A stretch of 64,000 nt of DNA from Glaciecola sp041380235 (GTDB lineage Bacteria > Pseudomonadota > Gammaproteobacteria > Enterobacterales > Alteromonadaceae). The stretch's first letter is position 1. Every line of letters starts with the position of its first letter. Positions 1-8,579 of the stretch are shown here, one piece after another. Both the position numbers and the translations under genes were made by a program. The stretch spans positions 84,497 to 148,496 of the forward strand of contig NZ_JBGIYY010000013.1 in assembly GCF_041380235.1 (NCBI RefSeq). The letters run 5' to 3'. Below the pieces are notes generated by a model that was not told the origin of the DNA, made no database searches, and saw only the letters and a program-made list of their open reading frames with translations.

Positions 1-1
1 T

Positions 2-106
2 GTTGGGTTTGGCAGCAATAGCGAGCTTCCGACGCAGGTATCGATTGGCACCCGCAAAACCATAAGGTTTAAAGATGAGCAAGCCATGCAAAATATACGC
101 GCGTAA
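2..106 (+). CDS. C-terminal end of an unidentified protein (cut by window edge)
   Basis: An open frame enters from the left edge and stops with TAA at 104-106, giving the last 34 residues of a protein that ends ...KDEQAMQNIRA. The segment TRKTIRFK...A resembles the final beta-arm and helix of HU/IHF-type nucleoid proteins (pattern RK...FKxxxAL), but 34 residues are too few to assign a family. It is convergent with the glycosyltransferase gene that ends at 141. It could also be a chance open frame. Confidence 0.35.
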   Translation, partial: VGFGSNSELPTQVSIGTRKTIRFKDEQAMQNIRA

Positions 107-140
107 AAACACGCCTTAGCCTGCTTGCTCCATGCTTTAG

Positions 141-1874
141 TTATTTATGTTGGTAAAAATACACAGGGTGTTGAGACTGTTTATATCCGCAGTCTGCTTT
201 CTTTGCCGCGCTTGGCAGTAAAATCCAATGCCGCCGATGCGCAAAACCTAAATCGATGCTCTGCTCCATATCAAAACACGCCTGATCAATCAGCTTATCT
301 TCAATTATCAAATATTGGTTGTCCTTCGATTGCCAATGATATGCCGCTTCTAATTGATATTTGAGCGGCGTGTTATAGCCAAAGTGATACATCGGATAGG
401 GCGAAAGCAAAATAAACTGCTCAGAGTAATCTACTAATGCGATCTCTGCGCTGTCACTGAGAAAGGGCTTGGCCGTTTCGTAAATAGCACGCGGCGTGCT
501 CACCTCATTTCTCAATACATAGCCATAGGTGCTATATGTTGTCCACAGCACTGCAAAAAATATTGGCCAAGCAAGCCACTTATTGTAGATAAACGCATAT
601 AGCAAACCTGCTGTGCTGAGTCCTCCTATGCATAAGAAGAAGTACCAAGGGGTGACTTCAATTTTTGCCGCCAGTTTTGCTACGGCTGCCACATCTAGTA
701 ATCCTAATATGCCAAACACTGTCAAAGCCATACTTAAACATGCGACCAAAACAAATAAAAACCGCTTTAAGCCCTTTTTGCTAAAGAGTTGTTGATAGTA
801 AGGAGCAACTGATAAAACCAGCATAGGTAAAGCAGGCAATATGTATACCCCCCGTTTACCCGGGCTAATACTAAAGAAAATAATCACTAACACCACCCAA
901 CTCAGCGGCAAAATAATGCGTGGATCAAGAGATTTAAAAGCGCTTAGCCAAGGCTTAATTAATAAAGGAATAGCCAAACTAAGCGGTAACCAAAAAACCG
1001 GAATCACCGATGTCACATAATAATATGCTGGTTTTAAATGGTGCCAAGAGTCGGCATAGCGGGTAACCGTTTGTTTAAACAATATGTTATCGCGATACAT
1101 TTCAAAGGCGGTATTATCAGACTGCGCCACCACAATCAGCATTGGGATTACCCAAAGCCCAATGGCGCCTAGCATGATTAAGGGCCCCATCCACCAAGTC
1201 CAATGAGAATAGCTGACGGGGCTTTGAGAAGCCTTGGCTTGATAGCGATAAAACACTAGTGGGATCAGCATCAGCATCGGTAAAAAGCCCACGCCTTTGG
1301 TGATCACGCCAATACCCATGAAAAACCATGCCAATACATACCATCGGTACTTACCGTCGACTAATGCGTAGCGCAAAATACCATAGCAGCCAATCATCAT
1401 CCAAGCGCTAACCGTGGCGTCAATTTGCGCAGTTTTAGCCTGCAATAAAAATTGAAAACTAAACAGTAACAACCAGCCTGCCACTAATCCAACTTCCTTG
1501 GACCATAAGCGTTTACCAATATCGTATACTAAGAATAAGGTGAGCAGCCCAGAGATAGCCGAAGGCATTAAAAAAGACACGCGAATAGAGCCGGTAAGCC
1601 AATAAAATATTGCAATGGTCCACATAAAAATAGGTGGTTTGTCGGGATATAGCTCTTGCGCTCTTGCAGGAAATAACCACTGCCCTGTTTCTACCATCTC
1701 TTTGGCAATTAACGCAAAACGTGGCTCGTCGGCCGGCCATGGATCGCGCAATCCCATACCGGTAAAAATTAACATGCCTGCGACAATAAACAGCGGCCCA
1801 AAAGAGCACAATAGAAGTTCAGCAATCCTATTAGTGTGCTTATAAATAGCGGGGGTAACGGTGCTGGTTCTCAT
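141..1874 (-). CDS. GT39 family (ArnT/PMT-like) membrane glycosyltransferase
   Basis: 577 residues with about 11-12 hydrophobic segments. The first periplasmic loop carries the family signature: an acidic DEPRFA motif near residue 48, followed by a PDKPPIFMW stretch, as in ArnT and protein O-mannosyltransferases that use a polyprenyl-phosphate sugar donor. It probably moves a sugar from undecaprenyl phosphate onto lipid A or another envelope acceptor at the periplasmic face. Its start overlaps the stop of the upstream TVP38-like gene (ATGA type), and a GT2 polyprenyl-phosphate sugar synthase lies just before that, so the three look like one operon. eptA lies divergently beyond them. The actual sugar and acceptor cannot be read from the sequence. 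Confidence 0.85.
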   Translation of the reverse strand: MRTSTVTPAIYKHTNRIAELLLCSFGPLFIVAGMLIFTGMGLRDPWPADEPRFALIAKEMVETGQWLFPARAQELYPDKPPIFMWTIAIFYWLTGSIRVSFLMPSAISGLLTLFLVYDIGKRLWSKEVGLVAGWLLLFSFQFLLQAKTAQIDATVSAWMMIGCYGILRYALVDGKYRWYVLAWFFMGIGVITKGVGFLPMLMLIPLVFYRYQAKASQSPVSYSHWTWWMGPLIMLGAIGLWVIPMLIVVAQSDNTAFEMYRDNILFKQTVTRYADSWHHLKPAYYYVTSVIPVFWLPLSLAIPLLIKPWLSAFKSLDPRIILPLSWVVLVIIFFSISPGKRGVYILPALPMLVLSVAPYYQQLFSKKGLKRFLFVLVACLSMALTVFGILGLLDVAAVAKLAAKIEVTPWYFFLCIGGLSTAGLLYAFIYNKWLAWPIFFAVLWTTYSTYGYVLRNEVSTPRAIYETAKPFLSDSAEIALVDYSEQFILLSPYPMYHFGYNTPLKYQLEAAYHWQSKDNQYLIIEDKLIDQACFDMEQSIDLGFAHRRHWILLPSAAKKADCGYKQSQHPVYFYQHK

Positions 1875-2593
1875 GCACGACTCTTACTATCAGTGTTAGC
1901 ACAATCGTCCATGGGGGCATTAGGCAATGATGCTTCCTCTCGACGATACTTTTTATATAACGACACGCTCATAAAGCTAGAAACCAGCAATAGCAAAATG
2001 CTAACGGCAATCTTCCATTCTGAGCCAATAAACAGGCCCTTTCCTAATAGCGCAAAAATCACCATTTGCGGCAAATATCCCAATGCTGAGCCAACAAAAA
2101 ATGCACTTGCTTTAACCGACGTCGTGCCAGCCAAAAGGTTAGTCATGATATTGCTGCCCACCGGCAGCAGGCGAATAATGATGGTTTTACGAAAAGGATG
2201 GTAATGTAAAAAGCTATCGATTTGCTTGGCTTTGCGAGCAAATCGTTTACGAATAAACGGTCTAATTAACAGTTTGGAGGCAAAAAATGCGAGCATACAG
2301 CCTAGCACCGTGGCCAAGGTTGCTAAAAGCGCACCGCTCACAAAACCAAAAGCATATCCGCCTAAAAACGCCATAACCTGCCTAGGTGCGCCACAGGCGG
2401 TTAGCATGGTTGCCACCACCACGAAATACACTGCGCCCTGGATGCCTTGGTCGCGAACGTCTCTATCAATCCAGCCTTCATTAAATGCGCTAAACACATC
2501 TGTATACGACAGCACAAACGCAATTAGGACACAGAGCACTACTGTGCCAAGACCGTGCTTGTACCAAACAAACCTTTCTTTACTGGCCATCAA
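1871..2593 (-). CDS. TVP38/TMEM64 (DedA-like) inner-membrane protein
   Basis: 240 residues with an N-terminal TM segment and four or five more. The SNARE-associated/VTT core is recognisable from the GAPRQVMAFLGGYAFG segment and the later RLLPVGSNIMTNLLAG segment. Relatives are implicated in lipid scrambling or carrier-lipid recycling across the inner membrane. Sitting between a GT2 synthase and a GT39 transferase, it may help flip or recycle the polyprenyl-phosphate sugar, which is inference from context. It overlaps both neighbours by a few bases, suggesting translational coupling. The charged C-terminal tail is cytoplasmic by the positive-inside rule. Confidence 0.8.
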   Translation of the reverse strand: MMASKERFVWYKHGLGTVVLCVLIAFVLSYTDVFSAFNEGWIDRDVRDQGIQGAVYFVVVATMLTACGAPRQVMAFLGGYAFGFVSGALLATLATVLGCMLAFFASKLLIRPFIRKRFARKAKQIDSFLHYHPFRKTIIIRLLPVGSNIMTNLLAGTTSVKASAFFVGSALGYLPQMVIFALLGKGLFIGSEWKIAVSILLLLVSSFMSVSLYKKYRREEASLPNAPMDDCANTDSKSRA

Positions 2594-3326
2594 TTTTAGG
2601 CTCCTGAATGTGCGGTATTTTAGTTCGGCGCTGCAGCCACATTACCCCTAGCATATCGATTAAACCAGCAAACAGCCGTCCCCACATGCCATACTTTGAC
2701 ACGCCGTGCTGGCGGTCTCGATGGCTTACTTCCACAACCTCAATGCTGCCGCCTAAGCGCTTTATTAGGGCGGGCAAATATCGATGCATATGATCAAAGT
2801 ATGGCAACTTCAAAAACGTTGCACGTGGAAACACTTTAAGGCCGCAACCGGTATCAGGGGTATCGTCTTTTAACAGCGCAGCGCGCACATTATTTGCTAC
2901 TCTAGATTGCAGACGTTTCCATGCAGTGTCTTTACGTGCCTTTCTAAAACCTGTAATGCAATAATCACTGCCGTGTTTAAAGCTGGCCGCTCGTTTTAGC
3001 AGTTTCGGAATGTCTTTAGGATTGTTTTGACCGTCTGCATCTAGAGTAATGATCACTCCACCTTTTGCATTTGCTACGCCCGAATATATGGCGGTACTTT
3101 GGCCAACTGATTTTTTATGCTGTAATAAACGTATTTTATTAGGGAACTCATTGACCAACTGCATTACTTTGTGTGCCGTATCGTCGGTACTGCCGTCATC
3201 CACATAGATAATTTCAAAGTCATACGCCTCAGAAAGATACAGAAAAATCTCGCTGACTAAAGGCTGAATGTTGTCCGCTTCATTTTTAGCGGGTATAACG
3301 ACACTTATTGATTGAATTTGTGACAT
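2580..3326 (-). CDS. GT2 family polyprenyl-phosphate sugar transferase (DPM1-like)
   Basis: 248 residues. The N-terminus SVVIPAKNEADNI is the nucleotide-binding start of GT-A family 2 enzymes. DDGSTDDT and ITLDADGQNNP are the UDP/GDP-sugar and metal-binding DXD-type motifs, and DTGCGLKVF and HRYLPAL are typical of the DPM1/ArnC subgroup. It lacks the two C-terminal TM helices of ArnC, so it is closer to soluble Dpm1-type enzymes. It likely makes a polyprenyl-phosphate hexose for the GT39 transferase at 141-1874. First gene of the minus-strand operon; the region 3327-3505 separates it from the divergent eptA. Confidence 0.87.
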   Translation of the reverse strand: MSQIQSISVVIPAKNEADNIQPLVSEIFLYLSEAYDFEIIYVDDGSTDDTAHKVMQLVNEFPNKIRLLQHKKSVGQSTAIYSGVANAKGGVIITLDADGQNNPKDIPKLLKRAASFKHGSDYCITGFRKARKDTAWKRLQSRVANNVRAALLKDDTPDTGCGLKVFPRATFLKLPYFDHMHRYLPALIKRLGGSIEVVEVSHRDRQHGVSKYGMWGRLFAGLIDMLGVMWLQRRTKIPHIQEPKIDGQ

Positions 3327-3386
3327 ATCACTTGTGGTTTTAACAACCGCTCTTGCATAAATTTGATCTTAGCTTATGCCACAAAC

Positions 3387-3477
3387 CTTAAGATTGACTG
3401 AAGCTTTACTGAAAATTAGCCAACTTTGAAAACTATCAGTCTACCCTCAGCTTCCCTTAAGCTTAGTTTTTTATACT
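3387..3477 (+). promoter_or_regulatory. eptA promoter region with two PmrA/BasR-like boxes
   Basis: Between the GT2 gene and eptA lie CTTAAG-N5-CTGAAG (3387-3403) and CCTCAG-N5-CTTAAG (3445-3461). Both resemble the PmrA (BasR) direct-repeat consensus CTTAAG-N5-CTTAAG, and each has one perfect half-site. A -10-like TATACT sits at 3472-3477, ten bases after the second box, as expected when the activator overlaps the -35 position. The assignment is by pattern only; no pmrAB genes are in the window. Confidence 0.4.
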
Positions 3478-3505
3478 ACCACTACTTTAAAAAGTGGTAC
3501 ACAAC

Positions 3506-5215
3506 ATGAAAACAAGCTCTGTTAAAACACAAACTGCCGATACATCCAATTTTGCTATTTCAAGTAACCAATTGATTGTTATCACCTGTGTATATTTAAG
3601 TGTGGTGCTTAACTATCCATTTTTGAAACGAGTATTTAATGCGGTGCTTATTGAGCCTGAGCACAGCCTATTATTTATGTTCACCGTACCTGTATTGCTG
3701 ACATCTCTATTTGTTTTTATCAATAGTATTTTAAGCCTCGGGAAAGCCCTTAAACCGGTGCTGATTATCACGCTAATGGCGTCGTCATGTATCTTTTATG
3801 CGACCACTACTTATGGCACTGTGTTTGATTATTCTATGGTACAAAATGGCTTTGAAACCGACGGCGCAGAAGCGTTTTCGTATATCAATTTGTACTCGGT
3901 AGGCTTTATCTTTTTATTTGGTGTCATGCCTTCGCTGCTGGTTTTCAACATCAAGATAACAGAACAAGGTTTTGTAAATATGCTTATTGCGCGGGCTCGC
4001 TTAGTAGCGATAAGTACGGTAGTTATTGGCATCACCTCGGTTTTCTTTTACGCCAACTATGCCGCCGTAGGCAGAAACAACTCAGAGCTTCAGGTCTATA
4101 TAACGCCTTACAAATTTGTAGACTCAGCGCTGAAATATATTAATCGCAACTACTACTCCGCGCCTTTAGCCTTTAAACTGCTCGACCGCTATCCAAGCTT
4201 AGAGACCACCACGACTGCACCTGTCGTTACGGTTTTAGTGATTGGCGAAACCGCCAGAGCACAAAGCTTTTCGTTAAATGGATATGCAAAACAAACTAAC
4301 TTGTATACCGACAAACTCGATGTGCTGTCGTTTACCGATATGGCCTCATGCGGCACCGCTACCGCAGTATCGTTACCCTGCATGTTCTCTAGGCTGAATC
4401 GCGCTGAATTTGAAAAGCGTGAAGCGTCTTATCAACAAAACCTGCTCGATATTATCAGCTTAGCAGGAGCCGATGTGCTCTGGATAGACAATAATAACGG
4501 AGGCTGCAAAGGCGTGTGTAGCCGGGTAAACACCATCAGTATTGAAACCACGCCAAGCAATCCACTGTGCGATACAGAATATTGCTTAGATGAGGCTTTG
4601 CTGCAGCCCTTAAACGAGAAACTGAATAACCTTACGCATCCACATGCCCTTATTGTATTGCACATGATGGGCTCACATGGACCCACTTACTTCAAGCGCT
4701 ACCCAAAGGATAAAGCCGTGTTTACCCCAGACTGCCCGCGCAGCGACATTCAGCACTGTAGCGAAGAGCAACTGATTAATACCTACGACAATACTATCGC
4801 CTACACAGATTTTGTGCTTAGCCAGATCATTGGCGCTTTGCAACATCTAGAAACAAAAGCGAATGCGCAAACCGCCATGCTTTACGTGTCTGACCATGGT
4901 GAATCATTGGGTGAAAAGGGCATGTATTTACACGGGCTGCCTTATGCCTTTGCGCCATCTGAACAAACCCATATCCCTATGCTGTATTGGCAAGCGCAAT
5001 CTAAGACAAGTGAAGATATGAATTGCTTAAAGGCGCTAAGCACTGAATTTATTTCTCACGACAATGTGTTTGATATTGTGATGGGCATTACCGCAGTGGA
5101 CAGTAAGGTTTATCAGCGGCAACAGGATACTTTTGCTAATTGCCGGGCAACCGACGGACTTGCTGCAAGAGAACAGACCGAAACTGATATACAAGCTAGT
5201 GAGGCGATAAATTAA
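3506..5215 (+). CDS. eptA: lipid A phosphoethanolamine transferase, EptA family
   Basis: 569 residues from the ATG at 3506; an upstream in-frame GTG at 3494 is less likely. Five N-terminal TM helices are followed by a periplasmic alkaline-phosphatase-fold domain. Visible catalytic features are the GETARA motif, whose Thr is the phosphoethanolamine acceptor and Zn ligand, the HMMGSHGPTY segment, and VSDHGESLGE, which supplies the Asp/His Zn ligands. Several Cys of the soluble domain (CGT, C-K-G-V-C, C-D-T-E-Y-C) match the disulfides of EptA/MCR enzymes. It adds phosphoethanolamine from phosphatidylethanolamine to lipid A phosphates, which lowers surface charge and polymyxin binding. Its stop overlaps the dgkA start (TAATG). 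Confidence 0.93.
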   Translation: MKTSSVKTQTADTSNFAISSNQLIVITCVYLSVVLNYPFLKRVFNAVLIEPEHSLLFMFTVPVLLTSLFVFINSILSLGKALKPVLIITLMASSCIFYATTTYGTVFDYSMVQNGFETDGAEAFSYINLYSVGFIFLFGVMPSLLVFNIKITEQGFVNMLIARARLVAISTVVIGITSVFFYANYAAVGRNNSELQVYITPYKFVDSALKYINRNYYSAPLAFKLLDRYPSLETTTTAPVVTVLVIGETARAQSFSLNGYAKQTNLYTDKLDVLSFTDMASCGTATAVSLPCMFSRLNRAEFEKREASYQQNLLDIISLAGADVLWIDNNNGGCKGVCSRVNTISIETTPSNPLCDTEYCLDEALLQPLNEKLNNLTHPHALIVLHMMGSHGPTYFKRYPKDKAVFTPDCPRSDIQHCSEEQLINTYDNTIAYTDFVLSQIIGALQHLETKANAQTAMLYVSDHGESLGEKGMYLHGLPYAFAPSEQTHIPMLYWQAQSKTSEDMNCLKALSTEFISHDNVFDIVMGITAVDSKVYQRQQDTFANCRATDGLAAREQTETDIQASEAIN

Positions 5216-5592
5216 TGTTTAATCCGACAAACAAACACACAGGTATAAAACGTATTTATTTGGCTGGCAAAAACTCACTTAATGCCTTGCATTGGCTATT
5301 TAAAAATGAAGCGGCGTTCAAACAAGAAGTGGGATTGCTGATTGCTGCGGCAATACTTAGCACGCTGATTGCTCAGACTGCACTAGAGCGCTTAATGTTG
5401 ATACTGTCGGTAGTGTTGATTTTACTCCTAGAAATTGTAAATACCGCCATCGAAGTAGTGGTCGATAGGATTGGCTTAGACATTCATCCGCTTTCAGGCT
5501 TAGCCAAAGACTTAGGCTCTCTTTTAGTGCTGGTAGGAATATCTATGGCCGCGGCAGTTTGGCTGGTTACAGGGTTTACGAACTGGGGATGA
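5215..5592 (+). CDS. dgkA: diacylglycerol kinase
   Basis: 125 residues, the usual size for the trimeric bacterial enzyme, with three TM helices. The signature LEIVNTAIEVVVDRIG, followed by HPLSGLAKDLGS, carries the catalytic Glu and the ATP/Mg-binding residues of the DgkA family. It phosphorylates diacylglycerol to phosphatidic acid. The ATG overlaps the eptA stop codon, so the two are translationally coupled. This makes sense because EptA leaves diacylglycerol when it removes the phosphoethanolamine head group. Confidence 0.95.
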   Translation: MFNPTNKHTGIKRIYLAGKNSLNALHWLFKNEAAFKQEVGLLIAAAILSTLIAQTALERLMLILSVVLILLLEIVNTAIEVVVDRIGLDIHPLSGLAKDLGSLLVLVGISMAAAVWLVTGFTNWG

Positions 5593-5798
5593 GAAGTCCA
5601 TCAAAATCACAAATTAGCGATCATAGCATTGAAAGCCAACATTAAGTATTACAGGTTTTAGAGACAAAAAATGCCTTCTTCTTAAAATAATAATACATTC
5701 GTCATTTTTATAGCGAGTATCTAGATAAAAGGTGGAGGACAGGGCCGAAAACCAGTAGACTATCGCGCAAAACCACAAACAAAATTAGCGAGCGCTCG

Positions 5799-7409
5799 GT
5801 GAAATTGATCGATTCATTGAAAGATTACAATATAAGCACCACTTCTGAAATTTTACACAACCCCAGCTATGACATCCTCTTTCACGAAACAACCAAAGCA
5901 GAACTCAGCGGTTTTGAAAAAGGCTATGTGACTGAATCGGGTGCGGTTTGCGTGAAAACCGGCAAATTTACAGGCCGCTCGCCTAAAGATAAGTACATCG
6001 TAAAAGACAGCGTGACGAAAGATACCTTGTGGTGGTCAGATCAAGGTAAAAACGACAACAAAGCCATTACCCAAGACACGTGGGATCAACTAAAAACACT
6101 GGTTACGACTCAATTAAGCGATAAACGCCTATTTGTTGTTGACGCGTTTTGTGGAGCGAATAAAGACACTCGTATGTCGGTTCGCTTTATCACTGAAGTA
6201 GCCTGGCAGGCGCACTTTGTGACCAACATGTTTATTACCCCAAGCGCTGAGGAGCTTCCCGGGTTTACACCCGACTTTGTAGTAATGAACGGTGCTAAAA
6301 CCTCTAACCCAAACTGGGACGCCCAAGGCCTTAACTCCGAAAACTTTGTGGCATTCAATCTGAGCGAGCGCATTCAGCTTATTGGCGGCACCTGGTATGG
6401 CGGCGAAATGAAAAAAGGCATGTTCGCAATGATGAACTATTATTTGCCTTTACAGGGTATTGCCTCGATGCACTGCAGCGCAAATGTGGGCAAAAAAGGC
6501 GATGTTGCCATCTTTTTTGGTTTATCGGGTACCGGTAAAACCACCCTTTCAACCGATCCTAAAAGACAGCTCATCGGTGATGATGAACATGGCTGGGACG
6601 ACAACGGCGTATTTAACTTAGAAGGCGGTTGTTACGCAAAAACGATTAATTTAAGTAAAGAGAATGAGCCCGATATTTACGCAGCCATTCGGCGCGATGC
6701 GCTACTCGAAAACGTGAGTGTTGATGAACATGGCAAAATTGACTACTTTGATAATTCAATTACCGAAAACACGCGCGTTTCTTATCCAATCCATCATATT
6801 GATAATATCGTAAAACCCGTTTCTAAAGCTGGTCATGCTAACAAAGTCATCTTTTTAACCGCTGACGCCTTTGGTGTGTTGCCCGCGGTTGCCAAACTGA
6901 CCCCTGCACAAGCGCAATATTATTTACTCTCGGGCTTTACGGCGAAGCTTGCTGGAACCGAGCGCGGGATAACAGAGCCGACTCCGGCGTTTTCAAGCTG
7001 CTTTGGCGCGGCATTTTTAACCCTGCACCCCACCCAATACGCCAATGTCTTAGAAAGGCGTATGCAGGCGGCAAATGCCCAAGCGTACTTAGTTAATACT
7101 GGTTGGAACGGCAGCGGTAAACGTATTTCAATAAAAGCCACGCGCGCAATTATAGACGCGATTTTAGATGGCAGTTTAGATGCCGCTGAGTCACAAATGT
7201 TGCCGATATTTAACTTGAGCATTCCCACGCAGCTGGGTGATATTGAGCAAAGCATACTGGATCCAAGAGGCACCTATATTGATGCTGAGCAGTGGTATGA
7301 AAAAGCTGAAAATTTAGCGGGCTTATTTGTCGAAAACTTCGAAAAGTTTACCGATACTGCACATGGACGCAGTTTAGTTGATGCAGGGCCTAAAGTGGGC
7401 GCCTCTTAG
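5799..7409 (+). CDS. pckA: phosphoenolpyruvate carboxykinase (ATP)
   Basis: 536 residues, full length for the ATP-dependent family. The GRSPKDKYIV segment binds substrate. GLSGTGKTTLS, near residue 241, is the kinase-1a P-loop, and IGDDEHGW is the metal-binding kinase-2 motif that follows it. EPTPAFSSCFGAAF and GWNGSGKRIS are conserved C-terminal segments. The enzyme converts oxaloacetate and ATP to PEP, the entry to gluconeogenesis. The start is a GTG at 5799 with only a weak upstream Shine-Dalgarno sequence; there is no better in-frame start. A strong terminator follows at 7438. Confidence 0.95.
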   Translation: MKLIDSLKDYNISTTSEILHNPSYDILFHETTKAELSGFEKGYVTESGAVCVKTGKFTGRSPKDKYIVKDSVTKDTLWWSDQGKNDNKAITQDTWDQLKTLVTTQLSDKRLFVVDAFCGANKDTRMSVRFITEVAWQAHFVTNMFITPSAEELPGFTPDFVVMNGAKTSNPNWDAQGLNSENFVAFNLSERIQLIGGTWYGGEMKKGMFAMMNYYLPLQGIASMHCSANVGKKGDVAIFFGLSGTGKTTLSTDPKRQLIGDDEHGWDDNGVFNLEGGCYAKTINLSKENEPDIYAAIRRDALLENVSVDEHGKIDYFDNSITENTRVSYPIHHIDNIVKPVSKAGHANKVIFLTADAFGVLPAVAKLTPAQAQYYLLSGFTAKLAGTERGITEPTPAFSSCFGAAFLTLHPTQYANVLERRMQAANAQAYLVNTGWNGSGKRISIKATRAIIDAILDGSLDAAESQMLPIFNLSIPTQLGDIEQSILDPRGTYIDAEQWYEKAENLAGLFVENFEKFTDTAHGRSLVDAGPKVGAS

Positions 7410-7437
7410 CAATATAAAGTGTTGCGTATTAACCAAG

Positions 7438-7470
7438 AAAAGGAAGCTCACCGCTTCCTTTTTTTTTTGC
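7438..7470 (+). terminator. rho-independent terminator of pckA
   Basis: Perfect stem AAAAGGAAGC (7438-7447) with GCTTCCTTTT (7453-7462), a five-base loop and a run of ten T (7459-7468). It lies 28 bases after the pckA stop. Confidence 0.9.
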
Positions 7471-7519
7471 AATTCAGGTACTCTATTTGAGCACCCAAAC
7501 TCAACTATTGAGTAAAGAC

Positions 7520-8401
7520 TTAATCAACTAAATAAGCAATTGCAGCTTTGGCCATAAGACCGTTCTCATGGCCAACGCCATGCACCGTCACTAGCTGCCA
7601 ATTGAATTTTACCTCGTACTTTTCTGCCGCTAGTGCGGCTTGCTTGAAAAAGTAAATACCACGAGCAAATCGATGTTTGCCTTGCAGCATTGCGGGCGCG
7701 GCTTTTCTTAAGCTACGGTGATTTGGGTCGTTGTCGGCATCGCCTAACAATACAACCACCGGCTTTTGCAATGACATAAGCAAATCATCTTGGCTAACCG
7801 GCGTATTTTTCAGTCCATAAGGAAACTCGATGTCAAAATCGGGCGCGGTATACCACCCCGCATTGGCAGTGACGATTTTTGAGACTCTGGCCTCTGGCAC
7901 AAAAAACACAAAGCGATGCACAAATTGCGAACCGGCAGAATGGCCATAAAGGTTATAGCGCGTGCTCGTGTTTGCGTACTTAGACTTTACATAATCAAAA
8001 AGCGGTTCAATAGCTGAATATGACCACAATTCACGGGGATTAGTCTTTTGATAATAACTGTCTACAAACACCGCTCCTAAGTTATATCCTGTGGAGCGAG
8101 GAAAATCTTTTTGCGTAAACTGAGGGACGATTAACAGCAAGTTATGTTGCTCGGCTAAGTCTGCCCATTCATCGCGATAGCGATCGGCATCTCGCTGCAC
8201 ACCATGCATTACAAACAGCACTTTACTGTCGGCGCGATAGTTACTGGGTTTATACGCCCATACCTCTAACGCACTCCCAGGCCACTGCGAAAATGAAAAT
8301 TGATGTTTGCCAACAACTATGTCGGTCTCGTTGCCAATAGCGAGCTTTGAAAAGTTCAAATAACACATTAATAAGCACAAGCATGTTATCAATAATTTCA
8401 T
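7520..8401 (-). CDS. secreted alpha/beta hydrolase (esterase/PHB depolymerase-like)
   Basis: 293 residues starting with a Sec signal peptide (MKLLITCLCLLMCYL...). The alpha/beta-hydrolase fold is shown by the oxyanion strand LFVMHGVQRD, the nucleophile elbow YGHSAGSQF (Ser), an acidic residue in LLGDADNDP, and a His near the end in HGVGHENG. The RDADRYRDEWADLA segment resembles that of PHB-depolymerase and feruloyl-esterase-like proteins. It is probably periplasmic or exported; substrate unknown. It stands alone, convergent with pckA and divergent from the GGDEF-EAL gene at 8580. Confidence 0.8.
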   Translation of the reverse strand: MKLLITCLCLLMCYLNFSKLAIGNETDIVVGKHQFSFSQWPGSALEVWAYKPSNYRADSKVLFVMHGVQRDADRYRDEWADLAEQHNLLLIVPQFTQKDFPRSTGYNLGAVFVDSYYQKTNPRELWSYSAIEPLFDYVKSKYANTSTRYNLYGHSAGSQFVHRFVFFVPEARVSKIVTANAGWYTAPDFDIEFPYGLKNTPVSQDDLLMSLQKPVVVLLGDADNDPNHRSLRKAAPAMLQGKHRFARGIYFFKQAALAAEKYEVKFNWQLVTVHGVGHENGLMAKAAIAYLVD

Positions 8402-8579
8402 ACCATTATCCTTTAGAAACTCTTTATATTATTTAAAATATTTATATACAAAAACGGTTTTTGACTAAATAAGGCTAATGTAATCCTTTCCAACTCCGTT
8501 ATATCATAACAGGGGCTAAAACATAAAAGCTCCTAAACCTATCACATTTAAGCAATAATGTTATAAACGGGCAAAATTC

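Noticed and set aside
1836..2651. Plus-strand frames of 122 and 141 residues
   Set aside because: They are shadows of the TVP38-like gene on the minus strand, with no motifs.
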